A stretch of 64,000 nucleotides of DNA, taken from contig JAFZVC010000025.1 of the NCBI GenBank assembly GCA_017618015.1, forward strand, positions 102,374 to 166,373, written 5' to 3'. The notes below the pieces were generated by a model. That model was not told where the DNA came from. It worked only from the letters and a program-made list of their open reading frames with translations, and did not search any database. Source of the stretch: Spirochaetaceae bacterium (GTDB lineage: Bacteria > Spirochaetota > Spirochaetia > Treponematales > Treponemataceae). Below are positions 1-7,771 of the stretch, piece by piece (the stretch's first letter is position 1; the number at the start of each line of letters is the position of its first letter). The translations under genes were made by a program, and so were the position numbers.

Positions 1-1161
1 TTCGTCCGTCGGGATTACGAAAATCTTTACTTTGCTGTCATCCGCGCTGATGCATGTCTCTGCATTGCGTGTGTGAGCAAGTGAGTTCTTGTGCTTGTCG
101 AGCTTGATGCCAAGATGCTCAAGTCCTTCCATGCAGCGCTCGCGTACCGGTACGCTGAACTCGCCGACACCAGCCGTGAAAACGATAGCGTCAATCGGGC
201 CAAGAGCGGCAAGGTATGCGCCGAAATATTTGCGGAGGCGGTAGCATTCCATCTCGAAAGCGAGCTTTGCGTCTTTGTCGCCTTCTTCCATAGCCTTGAT
301 AACGTCACGGCGGTCAACATACTTGCCTGTAATACCAAGAAGACCTGATTTCTTGTTGAGTGCTGTGTCCATCTCTGCAACGCTCATGCCTGTCTTGCGC
401 ATGATGTAGAGTGCGAGTGCTGGGTCGCAGTCACCGGAGCGTGTACCCATAACGAGTCCTTCAAGCGGTGTGATACCCATTGAAGTGTCGAAGCACTGTC
501 CGTTCTTTACGGCGCACATAGAAGCACCGTTTCCGATATGAGCTATGATGATGTTCGTGTCTTTTGGCTCTTTGTGGAGCAGGACAGAAGCGCGTTTTGC
601 TGTATAAAGGAATGATGTTCCGTGGAATCCATAGCGGCGTGCCTGATATTTCTGGTACCATTCTTTTGGAATGGCATACATGAATGATGTATCTGGCATT
701 GTCTGGTGCCAAGCTGTATCCATAACGGCGCAGTGCGGTACGTTCGGAAGAACTTTCTGAGCTGCCTCAATACCCATGATGTTTGCAGGGTTGTGGAGCG
801 GGCCAAGGTCCTGTACGGAGCGGAATGTCTCGATAACTTCCGGTGTAACGATAACTGACTTTGTGAACTTGTCGCCGCCATGAAGAACGCGGTGGCCAAC
901 AGCTTTGATAACGCTCATGTCAGTGATAACACCGACTGTAGGATCTGTGATTGTTGCGATGATAAGCTCAATAGCTTCTTTGTGTGTTGGGCATGGGCTC
1001 TCTTTAACAAACTTGTCTTTGCCCTTTGCCTCGTGTGTGATTACTGAACCTGGCTGGGTAACGCGCTCAACGACGCCGGATGCGAGAACGTCTTTGTTGT
1101 CCCAGTCGTATACCTGATATTTCGCGGATGAACTTCCGCAGTTCAATGTAAGAATTACCAT
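1..1161 (-). CDS. ackA: acetate kinase, C-terminus beyond window edge
   Basis: Acetate kinase converts acetyl phosphate and ADP to acetate and ATP in the cytoplasm, the ATP-yielding last step of acetate fermentation. The 387 codons visible start [16 protein letters not shown], the usual N-terminal phosphate-binding motif, and contain [29 protein letters not shown] and TGVGEFS-type blocks in family order (here read as FTAGVGEFS). The family is about 400-440 aa, so only the last few tens of residues are missing. A GGAGAAGGA ribosome binding site sits just before the ATG. The partner gene pta is in this window too but about 51 kb away, so the two are not an operon. A strong promoter lies at 1238-1266. 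Confidence 0.97.
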   Translation of the reverse strand, partial: MVILTLNCGSSSAKYQVYDWDNKDVLASGVVERVTQPGSVITHEAKGKDKFVKESPCPTHKEAIELIIATITDPTVGVITDMSVIKAVGHRVLHGGDKFTKSVIVTPEVIETFRSVQDLGPLHNPANIMGIEAAQKVLPNVPHCAVMDTAWHQTMPDTSFMYAIPKEWYQKYQARRYGFHGTSFLYTAKRASVLLHKEPKDTNIIIAHIGNGASMCAVKNGQCFDTSMGITPLEGLVMGTRSGDCDPALALYIMRKTGMSVAEMDTALNKKSGLLGITGKYVDRRDVIKAMEEGDKDAKLAFEMECYRLRKYFGAYLAALGPIDAIVFTAGVGEFSVPVRERCMEGLEHLGIKLDKHKNSLAHTRNAETCISADDSKVKIFVIPTDE

Positions 1162-1171
1162 TTCCTTCTCC

Positions 1172-1210
1172 TAAAAAAAGATAAAACCTCCCGACAGTCT
1201 TGCAAGGAGG
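1172..1210 (-). terminator. hairpin plus U-tract in the ackA leader
   Basis: On the minus strand CCTCC and GGGAGG arms pair around a 13-14 base loop and are followed by TTTTATC and a run of seven T. It lies between the ackA promoter and its ribosome binding site, so it may end transcripts of the upstream regulator gene or act as an attenuator of ackA. The stem is short. Confidence 0.4.
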
Positions 1211-1237
1211 CGTAGTGCGCATGCACGGTAATGTTTT

Positions 1238-1266
1238 ATTATAAGCGAAAACTGCTGTGTTTTCAA
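1238..1266 (-). promoter_or_regulatory. ackA promoter
   Basis: Minus-strand TTGAAA at 1261-1266 and TATAAT at 1238-1243 are separated by exactly 17 bases, close to the sigma-70 consensus. Predicted start near 1231, giving a leader of about 70 bases before ackA. Confidence 0.75.
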
Positions 1267-1268
1267 GA

Positions 1269-1853
1269 TTAACCGAAGCGCTGTGGCGGGGTTACGACCC
1301 AGAGTGCTTTGAGCGTTATGTCTCCGCTATTGATGAGCGTGTGCGGCGATGATGCCGAGAACGAGATGCTGTCGCCGGCTTCCAAATCATAAGAAAGCGA
1401 CTCGTACTGGAAATGCGCCTTGCCTTCGATGATGTAGCCGAACTCGCGTCCCAAGTGGCCGTAAGAGCCTCGGTGAGTGTGTTCTCCCGGCGGAATTGTC
1501 AATAAATAAGACTCCATCGCGTGCTCGCCGTCGCTTTCGGAAGGCTTCGCAAGCTCCTCGTAGCATGCGGCATCTTCTTCTATTTTGCGGCGTTCGTCCG
1601 CGCGGATTATGTGAACCGGCCTGTCGCGGCGGTATTCTTCAAAAAGAAACTCAAGGTTTATGTCCAGAACGTCTGCCAATGTTAGCAGAGTGTCAATCGC
1701 CGGGGAAACCCTGTTGCGCTCTATTTGCGAGACTAAGCTTTCGCTCACGCCTGCCTGCTGCGCGACGACTTTAAGAGTGTATCCCTTTTTTTCGCGTACG
1801 GTTCGGAGTTTTTCACCAAACCGATACGGAACCTGTTTGCTTTGCGTAGACAT
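1269..1853 (-). CDS. XRE-family regulator with C-terminal cupin domain
   Basis: A 194-aa cytoplasmic DNA-binding regulator. Residues about 10-65 form an XRE/SinR-type helix-turn-helix (LRTVREKKGYTLKVVAQQAGVSESLVSQIER), and residues about 115-190 form a cupin beta-barrel (PPGEHTHRGSYGHLGREFGYIIEGKAHF), the layout of the PuuR/MerR-unrelated HTH-cupin family that senses small metabolites. The ATG is preceded by AAGGAG, and the gene overlaps the end of the upstream gene by about 40 bases, so the two are co-transcribed. The ackA promoter starts just after its stop, which makes an effect on acetate metabolism possible, but the sequence does not show this. Confidence 0.85.
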   Translation of the reverse strand: MSTQSKQVPYRFGEKLRTVREKKGYTLKVVAQQAGVSESLVSQIERNRVSPAIDTLLTLADVLDINLEFLFEEYRRDRPVHIIRADERRKIEEDAACYEELAKPSESDGEHAMESYLLTIPPGEHTHRGSYGHLGREFGYIIEGKAHFQYESLSYDLEAGDSISFSASSPHTLINSGDITLKALWVVTPPQRFG

Positions 1854-2916
1854 CGTTGTACTGTTTCTCCTTGTTTTTTTCCAGAATAAAGCGCATGTAA
1901 TGGTCTTCCAGCGTGGAATGCGGTCCTGGCAGGTTCATCCTAAGGCGTGCTTTTGCGTTGTCGCGCCTTACGGAATAAAGAAGATAGAACTGGCGTGGGT
2001 CTTTGTTGTTCTGCTGGTCGTATTCCGGCTCTTTGTTCAGGAACTTTGAAACCTCATCACGCCCAATTGCGCTTATTCCTTTGTCTCTAAGAATCTGTTT
2101 AAGTCTTTGTATATCCTCGTAGGAAAGCCCGAAAAGGAATTCTTCCATAGCCATGGAAACTTCCGGGTCACTTAACTTTGATGAAATAAACTTGCACCAC
2201 TGGTCATCCATCTCAATAGAAAGCAAAAGCAACTCGCTTGTTCCGACCATAGTGCCGAAAACAGGCGCGAGTTTTCGCCGCGCCATCCAGACGGACTCCA
2301 AAACCGGAGCCATGTCCGCTACGTTCTGGTCGCTGCGGTGCTCCCACAGGACAATCAGCGAGTACGCGACCTGCTGGCGCAAATCAACGGGGATAGATGT
2401 GTTATCGAGCAGAGAAAGGTAAACGTCCTCTGCCATAAGGGTGAACATCAGGTTTATACTTGCTTTTTGAAACTCCGCTGTCTCGTCTTTTGAAAAGCGG
2501 CATTCCACGGCGATTTTCATCATCGAGATGAAAGCCTGGAACTTCGCGACAAGGAATCCTTTTCCAAGAATGGCTTTTGTAGGCAGATGCAAAATTCTGT
2601 CGCTGCCGCGCTGTGCAAGGAGCGACTCTACGAGCGTCTTTTCTGTTCTGAGTTCTGCCGAATATTTTTGCTGCTGAAAAAGAGAAGGGAAGTGCGCGAT
2701 GTTACGCGTAAGGCGTTCCAAGTCTGCCATGCGGTTTGCAAAAACTTCGAGCGTTTCCGGCGAGATTGACTTGAGTTTATCGAACATCAGGTTCACAAGA
2801 ACTCGTTCTTTGTCCGTCAATACAACGAGGTTAGTGGAAAATTCGTCGTTCAGCTCATCTTTGTCGTAGAACTCTTCGATATCGACAGATTCAAAGTCGT
2901 TCTGTTCGTTGTGCAT
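1813..2916 (-). CDS. hypothetical cytoplasmic protein, 367 aa
   Basis: Not recognised. The start MHNEQNDF is chosen because GGGAGGTGGG lies seven bases upstream; a longer reading from 2967 has no ribosome binding site. The protein has an acidic N-terminus (residues about 5-30), then a mostly helical body rich in charged residues with no signal peptide or clear membrane segment. It ends inside the next gene, so it is translationally coupled to the XRE-cupin regulator. It is divergent from the secreted VWA gene, the two starts being about 100 bases apart. Confidence 0.7.
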   Translation of the reverse strand: MHNEQNDFESVDIEEFYDKDELNDEFSTNLVVLTDKERVLVNLMFDKLKSISPETLEVFANRMADLERLTRNIAHFPSLFQQQKYSAELRTEKTLVESLLAQRGSDRILHLPTKAILGKGFLVAKFQAFISMMKIAVECRFSKDETAEFQKASINLMFTLMAEDVYLSLLDNTSIPVDLRQQVAYSLIVLWEHRSDQNVADMAPVLESVWMARRKLAPVFGTMVGTSELLLLSIEMDDQWCKFISSKLSDPEVSMAMEEFLFGLSYEDIQRLKQILRDKGISAIGRDEVSKFLNKEPEYDQQNNKDPRQFYLLYSVRRDNAKARLRMNLPGPHSTLEDHYMRFILEKNKEKQYNDVYAKQTGSVSVW

Positions 2917-3019
2917 ACTTTTCCCACCTCCCATGAAAAATTTAGTGCTACTTAAGTATTGTATCATAACTTAAAAAAAAATGATATATCATGCAAATTT
3001 TTCTACCGATAGTGACAAT

Positions 3020-4216
3020 ATGAGAGATTCGTTTAAAAAGTTTTTTATCAAAGCGGCAGCTTGTGTCGCATCAGTGTTTATGCTCGCGTCTGCAGCCGCA
3101 TCCGACCTTAGCATAGAAGTTTCCGACCTTCGTATAGAAGAATACCCGGACGGCGGATATCTGCTTTTTATCCGGCAAAAAGACGGCGTTAATTCCGTAA
3201 TGCTTACAGAAACGACGAAAGACCCTTCCGGCGTAGAATCGAACTATGCGTACAGGGCTTCTGAGTACAACAGCATAAACGGCGACGAAAAGCGCATGCT
3301 CAACGGCGAATTCCTCGTCTCAGAATACTCAAAAAACAGCCTTATAGACTCGACTGTGCAGACAGACGCAAAGCTGGGCAAGGCTTTCTGCATATATATC
3401 CCTACAACGCTCGTTTACGGATATCCGTGGTCGCGCAATGGAACAATTGAAATTTCAAAAGGAACGTTCATAAACATCCGCACGTTTGAAATGCCTTATG
3501 GCGATTATACAGGCGGCTTCCTTGACAATCCGTTTATGTTCGATTTCGTCCAAAAACCAAAACCAGAGCCGGAACCGGAAGTAGTTCTTACGGACGCATA
3601 TAATCCTGTTGCGGCAGCTGCGTTCGAGAATATTGCCGATTCTGGAAGCGGAACTTTCATTATTTCAAAAGGTACAGAATCAATTGTTGACGATATTATG
3701 GAGTCGTTCAACAAAATCAACCCTAAAAAGAAAATTGACGTTGTGTTTGCCGTCGATGCGACAGGAAGCATGAAAGACGATATTCAGGTCGTGCGCAAAG
3801 ATTTTATCCCGCGCCTTATAGAAGCCCTCAAAGATTGCGGTGACGTGCGGCTTGGCCTTATCCTTTACCGCGACTACACAGACTCGTTCCGTTACAAGGG
3901 GCTTCCTGTAAAGTATTTCCCGTTCACGAACGATGTTGAAACATTCAAGAGCCAGCTGAGCTCATTCACTATCACAGGAAAAGAAGGTGGCGACGTGCCA
4001 GAGGCCGTGTACGAAGCGCTTTATGCGTCGTTAAGCTTTTATGACTGGCGGCAGGACGCTCAGCGGAAAGTAATCCTGATTGGCGATGCGGAGCCGCATC
4101 CAAAGCCACGCGGAAGCACAATAAAATGCACAAAAGAGCTTATCGATTCGCTGGCGCAGGAAAAAGACGTAACTGTTGATGCAATCATTATCCCGGATAA
4201 CAAGGAACGTCGATAA
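3020..4216 (+). CDS. exported von Willebrand factor A domain protein
   Basis: The 398-aa protein starts MRDSFKKFFIKAAACVASVF, a typical signal peptide ending near ASAAAS. The middle of the mature protein has no recognised domain and includes a proline/glutamate linker (KPKPEPEPEV). The C-terminal 160 residues form a VWA domain with the metal-ion adhesion motif DATGS in VVFAVDATGSMKDD, plus a later GDAEPHPKP loop. VWA domains bind protein partners through a divalent cation, so a periplasmic or surface scaffold role is likely. The start is uncertain: an ATG at 2981 is in frame, but neither has a good ribosome binding site. The stop codon lies in the loop of a perfect hairpin. Confidence 0.75.
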   Translation: MRDSFKKFFIKAAACVASVFMLASAAASDLSIEVSDLRIEEYPDGGYLLFIRQKDGVNSVMLTETTKDPSGVESNYAYRASEYNSINGDEKRMLNGEFLVSEYSKNSLIDSTVQTDAKLGKAFCIYIPTTLVYGYPWSRNGTIEISKGTFINIRTFEMPYGDYTGGFLDNPFMFDFVQKPKPEPEPEVVLTDAYNPVAAAAFENIADSGSGTFIISKGTESIVDDIMESFNKINPKKKIDVVFAVDATGSMKDDIQVVRKDFIPRLIEALKDCGDVRLGLILYRDYTDSFRYKGLPVKYFPFTNDVETFKSQLSSFTITGKEGGDVPEAVYEALYASLSFYDWRQDAQRKVILIGDAEPHPKPRGSTIKCTKELIDSLAQEKDVTVDAIIIPDNKERR

Positions 4217-4229
4217 ACGACGTTCCTTG
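4201..4229 (+). repeat. perfect 12-bp inverted repeat with the stop codon in its loop
   Basis: Arms at 4201-4212 and 4218-4229 are exact reverse complements around the loop ATAAA, which contains the VWA gene's TAA. No U-tract follows, so it is not a standard intrinsic terminator; it may protect the 3' end or slow ribosomes. Confidence 0.8.
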
Positions 4230-4474
4230 TCTCGAGTATCTACAGGAACTACGTAATTTATATGATTCGCAAACAGCACCTAGCAGACAAGTAGTGTAGG
4301 ATCGTCGGTAGTATTTGTAGGGGGAAGTCAGCTCGAAACGTCGCACTTCGTGCTTGTTGCGGAATTCCCCCTCGCTCCCAAGTCCTTGCTCGCCTGGCTC
4401 AAGGTAGTTGCTTTCGCAACAATTTAGAAATGAGCCCGTAATCCCTGGCTTGAACCAATTATATTGGATATGAT
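4230..4474. repeat. intergenic palindromic-word block
   Basis: No gene seen. The stretch contains nested small palindromes: GGGGGAA (4320-4326) against TTCCCCC (4365-4371), GCAC-TTC-GTGC, GTTGC-TTTC-GCAAC and CCAAT-TAT-ATTGG. A 22-base word at 4373-4394 recurs inverted at 36386-36407 with one mismatch. Confidence 0.55.
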
Positions 4475-5023
4475 TTAGACTCGTTTAACATTTATCAGTT
4501 TTGAAAGTTCAGCCACAAAGGTCTGTGTTTCGTTTTTACAAGCAAGTAAAATAGTTTCGCCAATTGTATTGGTTCCAATGAATATATTCAAATTCCTGAG
4601 AATATCCATACCTATCAAAATATTGCCTGTGCGATCATAACTTACAGAAATAGGAAAATTACCAAGCATAAGGTTTCCAAGAGAAAAACTGTTCGCCGTA
4701 TGTTTGAATGAAATACTGTTCAGTTCCATAAATCTTTTGCTCTTGAATTTCTTTTTGTCATCATCCCGTTTTGCTTTTGAATCGTTTACACCGAAAGAAA
4801 TTGTCTTTGCAATAGAATTATCAAAACAGTCTTTTTGTTTGAGTTTGTATGCTGTTTCTTCTGATATTCCGAGTTTTAAAACAGGAAAAGAGGTATGTGG
4901 ACATCCTGTGTCAATTTTAACGTTTACTGCTGAAAAGTACATTCCATTGAGTTCGAAAGATGCAGTGGTTCGGAATTCGTTTTTGGAATTTAGCTTAATT
5001 TCAAGAAACTCATTATTCATCAT
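4475..5023 (-). CDS. retropepsin-like aspartyl protease
   Basis: The 182-aa protein carries the single catalytic motif of retroviral-type aspartyl proteases, IDTGCPHTSFP (residues about 37-47), and the matching hydrophobic-hydrophobic-glycine motif ILIGMDIL near residue 140. Single-motif proteases of this fold act as dimers. There is no signal peptide, so it should act in the cytoplasm. The start MMNNEF is chosen because GAGGAAG lies nine bases upstream; this overlaps the end of the 83-aa gene before it, so the two are coupled. Base composition is clearly more AT-rich than in neighbouring housekeeping genes, suggesting transfer. The substrate is unknown. Confidence 0.7.
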   Translation of the reverse strand: MMNNEFLEIKLNSKNEFRTTASFELNGMYFSAVNVKIDTGCPHTSFPVLKLGISEETAYKLKQKDCFDNSIAKTISFGVNDSKAKRDDDKKKFKSKRFMELNSISFKHTANSFSLGNLMLGNFPISVSYDRTGNILIGMDILRNLNIFIGTNTIGETILLACKNETQTFVAELSKLINVKRV

Positions 5024-5264
5024 AGAAAATATCTTCCTCATTCTCTATGCTGTCGTTGTAAACCGGAGTAATAATGTTATCTTCTGAATACAGTGCATCT
5101 GATTCGGCGTTGGGTTCTGTGCCAATGAATCCGATAAAACCATCTTCTTTCATATTAGAATTTTTTGGTTTGTACAAAATAATCCAAATGTCATGGATTT
5201 CTGAAAGCTGTTCTTTGTAAACTTTCATTCCCTTTGAGATATCAGAAAGCGTATATTTTGGCAT
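5013..5264 (-). CDS. small acidic protein coupled to the protease gene
   Basis: An 83-aa protein starting MPKYTLSDISKGMKVYKEQL, with AGGAGG six bases before the ATG. The C-terminal third is strongly acidic (EDNIITPVYNDSIENEEDIF). No known domain is recognised. Its last codons overlap the protease start, so the pair is one transcription unit; it could be a partner, substrate or inhibitor of the protease, but nothing in the sequence decides this. Confidence 0.6.
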   Translation of the reverse strand: MPKYTLSDISKGMKVYKEQLSEIHDIWIILYKPKNSNMKEDGFIGFIGTEPNAESDALYSEDNIITPVYNDSIENEEDIFYDE

Positions 5265-5426
5265 AGGAACCTCCTGAAAAGTCTTGTTATTAGACTCTAT
5301 AATAATTATAAGGCTGTTTTTTTGATAATTCAATAACCTTTGAAAATATGCCCACATCGCCCCCGGAACTGAACCAATTAGACAACATTATGATTTTGCG
5401 GTATAGTGATTTTCGGAGGTAAAGGA

Positions 5427-6530
5427 ATGAAGAATCTTTTTAAAATAACCGCGTTATTTGCGGTGGTTTTGATGATTTTTTGCATAACTGGATGCGGTGA
5501 TAATGCCGGTGGAAACCCTTCCGGCAACACACCGGCGCAAACACCAACACCGGCACAAACGTCGGCTGAACCAACTATGCAGGAAACGCCGCTGACGCTA
5601 GAGGCTATTGCGGCCGGTACGATTACGCTGACAAATCCGTGGTCTACGCTTAAGTATAAGAAAAACGGCGGCGATTTTGTGAGCGTAACTGCAAGCGCGA
5701 ACACGATTGCTGTTGCCGCTGGGGACAAAGTTGCCTTTTATGCGGACGGCTCTGAGAATACTTCTAATTTAAGTACATATACATTGACAGCATTAAGAAT
5801 TAATTGTAGCAGTGACTGCTTTGTTTACGGTAATGTTATGAGCCTTTTGAGTTCATCAGACTTTAAAAATGCTACGTCCATTAGTACAGAATATGCATTT
5901 GCAGAATTATTCCTTTATTCCGATGGTTCCGTTTATACAAATACTCATATTAAAAACCATGCGCAAAAGGCACTTGTGCTTCCGGCGACGACACTGGCGG
6001 CTGGTTGCTATAGAGAAATGTTCGAAGGTTGTACAGGGCTGACGAGCGCGCCTGTACTTCCGGCGACGACACTGGCAGCGAATTGCTATTGCGGTATGTT
6101 CTATGGCTGCACTAGTCTGACGAGCGCGCCAGCGCTTCCGGCGACGACACTGGCGGAGTTTTGCTATTATTATATGTTCAATGGCTGCACTAGTCTGACG
6201 AGCGCGCCAGCGCTTCCGGCGACGACACTGGCGGAGTTTTGCTATTACGGTATGTTCTATGGCTGCACTAGTCTGACGAGCGCGCCAGCGCTTCCGGCGA
6301 CGACACTGGCAGCGAATTGCTATTACGGTATGTTCAATGGCTGCACGAGCCTTTCTTCTGTAACTTGTTTGGCAACAAATATTTCTGCATCAAATTGCAC
6401 AACTAACTGGTTAGCTGGGGTGGCTTCAACAGGTACATTCAAAAAAGTGGCTTCAATGGATGACTGGACAACAAATAGTGTTTCCGGTATCCCGACTGGC
6501 TGGACAGTCCAGGACTACACCGCACAGTAA
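5427..6530 (+). CDS. lipoprotein with DUF285/BspA-like 26-residue repeats
   Basis: The 367-aa protein has a lipoprotein signal MKNLFKITALFAVVLMIFCITGC, so it should be anchored by lipid at its first cysteine (residue 23) on the periplasmic or outer surface. A threonine/proline-rich linker follows. Residues about 185-310 are tandem 26-residue units of the form LPATTLAxxCYxxMFxGCTSLTSAPA, each with two cysteines, the pattern of secreted BspA-like repeat proteins of gut Bacteroides and treponemes. GGAGGT precedes the ATG. Such proteins are usually adhesins; the ligand is unknown. Confidence 0.85.
   Translation: MKNLFKITALFAVVLMIFCITGCGDNAGGNPSGNTPAQTPTPAQTSAEPTMQETPLTLEAIAAGTITLTNPWSTLKYKKNGGDFVSVTASANTIAVAAGDKVAFYADGSENTSNLSTYTLTALRINCSSDCFVYGNVMSLLSSSDFKNATSISTEYAFAELFLYSDGSVYTNTHIKNHAQKALVLPATTLAAGCYREMFEGCTGLTSAPVLPATTLAANCYCGMFYGCTSLTSAPALPATTLAEFCYYYMFNGCTSLTSAPALPATTLAEFCYYGMFYGCTSLTSAPALPATTLAANCYYGMFNGCTSLSSVTCLATNISASNCTTNWLAGVASTGTFKKVASMDDWTTNSVSGIPTGWTVQDYTAQ
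5979..6368 (+). repeat. five tandem 78-bp coding repeats
   Basis: The word CTTCCGGCGACGACACTGGC starts at 5979, 6057, 6135, 6213 and 6291, exactly 78 bases apart, and the units in between are nearly identical. The unit encodes one 26-residue surface repeat, so recombination could change copy number without breaking frame. Confidence 0.9.
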
Positions 6531-6540
6531 CCCGCAAGTT

Positions 6541-6720
6541 GCGTGAGGGGGGCGTTCGGGCGCCTCCTTGCGCCCGAACTTATCGAGTTTGTCGCATTCC
6601 GCGACAAACTCCCAGTTTTCGCGCTCATCCATGAGCGCAGACATTCGACAAAACCCCGGAACACCCGACCGTAAGTTCGCGTCTGGTCGTTTTACGACCA
6701 CGCGAACGACGGGCACGCCC
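6541..6720. repeat. intergenic string of four hairpins
   Basis: No gene seen. Four consecutive hairpins: 9-bp arms at 6554-6562/6571-6579; 11-bp arms at 6585-6595/6601-6611; 8-bp arms at 6621-6628/6631-6638; and a 14-bp stem with a two-base bulge at 6675-6690/6694-6707. None has a U-tract directly after it. Confidence 0.75.
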
Positions 6721-6741
6721 CTTATATTTTCCATATCTGTG

Positions 6742-6750
6742 TGGTATAAT
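6742..6750 (+). promoter_or_regulatory. extended -10 promoter at the DUF3791 start
   Basis: TGGTATAAT is an extended -10 element. It ends seven bases before the ATG at 6758, where no ribosome binding site is present, so the transcript should begin at or one base before the start codon. Confidence 0.65.
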
Positions 6751-6757
6751 AACAAAT

Positions 6758-6976
6758 ATGGATGAGCAGCAGCAAATTTTATACATGCAGGTAAGAATTC
6801 TCAGAATGGCATCGGAAAGATTTGGAATTTCCCTGAAGGAAGCTGCTGAATTATTCAGAAAATTCGATGTGTTGTCATATATCCGTGTGGGCTGGGGAAT
6901 TTTTCACACGGAAGGAGACGAGGCTGTTTTTGTTGATATAAAGCAGTTCCTAAAATCGAAAGGAGCTGAAATATGA
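6758..6976 (+). CDS. DUF3791 family small protein
   Basis: A 72-aa protein matching DUF3791 in its core (ILYMQVRILRMASERFGISL, then LFRKFDVLSYI and FHTEGDEAVFVDIKQFL). Family members are regularly encoded next to DUF3990 proteins, as here, and the pair is thought to behave as a toxin-antitoxin-like module; this one would be the partner of the enzyme. It overlaps the next gene by ATGA, indicating coupling. There is no ribosome binding site; a -10 box abuts the ATG. Confidence 0.75.
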   Translation: MDEQQQILYMQVRILRMASERFGISLKEAAELFRKFDVLSYIRVGWGIFHTEGDEAVFVDIKQFLKSKGAEI

Positions 6977-7533
6977 CAGAGCTAAAAGAAGGTCTTGTTT
7001 TATATCATGGAAGTTATTGTGTTGTAGAAAATCCTGATTTACAAAAATGTGCTGTCTATAAAGATTTTGGGCAGGGATTTTATCTTACAACTTCAAAAGA
7101 GCAGGCGAAAAGTTTTGCAAAACTCACGGCTTCCAAAAGAATTCAGCAAGGAATTTCATCAGAAAAATTCGCATATGTTTCTTTTTTTAAGGTTACTAAT
7201 ATCAATGATATAACTTCTTATGTATATGAAAATGCCGATGCTGCCTGGCTTCATTGTGTTGTTGCGCATCGTAGGAAAAATGCGTTTGTAGAGGTTCGGA
7301 ATCAAATGAAACCTTTCGACGTTATTTCTGGTAAAATTGCAAATGATGACACAAACACAACGATTATGGCTTATATGGGAAATGTCTTTGGAAAAATGGG
7401 AAGTGAAGCTGCTGATAAAGTGTGTATCGGTCTTTTAATTCCTGAACGTTTGAAAGATCAGTTTTGTTTCAGGAGCGAAAAAGCACTTTCAAAATTGCAA
7501 TTTCTTAAAAGTGAGAAAGTGGCGTTGGAGTGA
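6973..7533 (+). CDS. DUF3990 protein, ADP-ribosyltransferase-like
   Basis: The 186-aa protein has LYHGSYCVVENPDL near the N-terminus (residues about 10-23) and DFGQGFYLTTSKEQAKSFA at about 33-51, the two signature blocks of DUF3990. The family is related in fold to ADP-ribosyltransferases, where the H-G and Y/F-Y blocks hold NAD. Function as a cytoplasmic toxin is inferred from gene context, not shown. It starts within the DUF3791 stop (ATGA overlap), and the third small gene begins three bases after its stop. Confidence 0.75.
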   Translation: MTELKEGLVLYHGSYCVVENPDLQKCAVYKDFGQGFYLTTSKEQAKSFAKLTASKRIQQGISSEKFAYVSFFKVTNINDITSYVYENADAAWLHCVVAHRRKNAFVEVRNQMKPFDVISGKIANDDTNTTIMAYMGNVFGKMGSEAADKVCIGLLIPERLKDQFCFRSEKALSKLQFLKSEKVALE

Positions 7534-7536
7534 TAT

Positions 7537-7749
7537 ATGGACAAGGAAAAAACTCTTTTCGCAATGGACTTGGCGGCTGTTATGGCCGTTGAAGAGCTTG
7601 CGGAGGAAGAAAAAAAATCTACAGACGAAGTTCTCCTTTCTTTTATGGGCTCGAACACAGGGAAGATGCTCTACAACGATTCCACGAAGCTTTGGTGGGA
7701 CGGCCCCACCGTTGTTGCAGAGGAATATAAAAAGGAGATGAATCTGTAA
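7537..7749 (+). CDS. third small protein of the DUF3990 module
   Basis: A 70-aa acidic protein (MDKEKTLFAMDLAAVMAVEE; later FMGSNTGKMLYNDSTKLWWD). It resembles the short proteins often found beside DUF3990 genes, with an S-x-T-x-x-x-LYN/D-x-x-T-x-LW pattern. It begins three bases after the DUF3990 stop, with GGAG-like sequence inside that gene as ribosome binding site. A second antitoxin or accessory protein is plausible. Codon use is AT-rich like the two genes before it. Confidence 0.65.
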   Translation: MDKEKTLFAMDLAAVMAVEELAEEEKKSTDEVLLSFMGSNTGKMLYNDSTKLWWDGPTVVAEEYKKEMNL

Positions 7750-7771
7750 CTGTGATTTCCTATAACTTCGC

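Noticed and set aside
1813..1853. Overlap of two genes taken as a frameshift
   Set aside because: Both genes have good starts or ends and the downstream gene has its own AAGGAG, so this is coupling rather than a broken gene.
5979..6368. Regular 78-base repeats considered as a CRISPR array
   Set aside because: Units are contiguous in-frame coding repeats without unique spacers, and no cas genes are present.
6568..6765. Plus-strand reading frame of 65 codons with a TTTRTTGTP-type tail
   Set aside because: It runs through the chain of hairpins; the repetitive peptide comes from palindromic spacer DNA, not from a protein gene.
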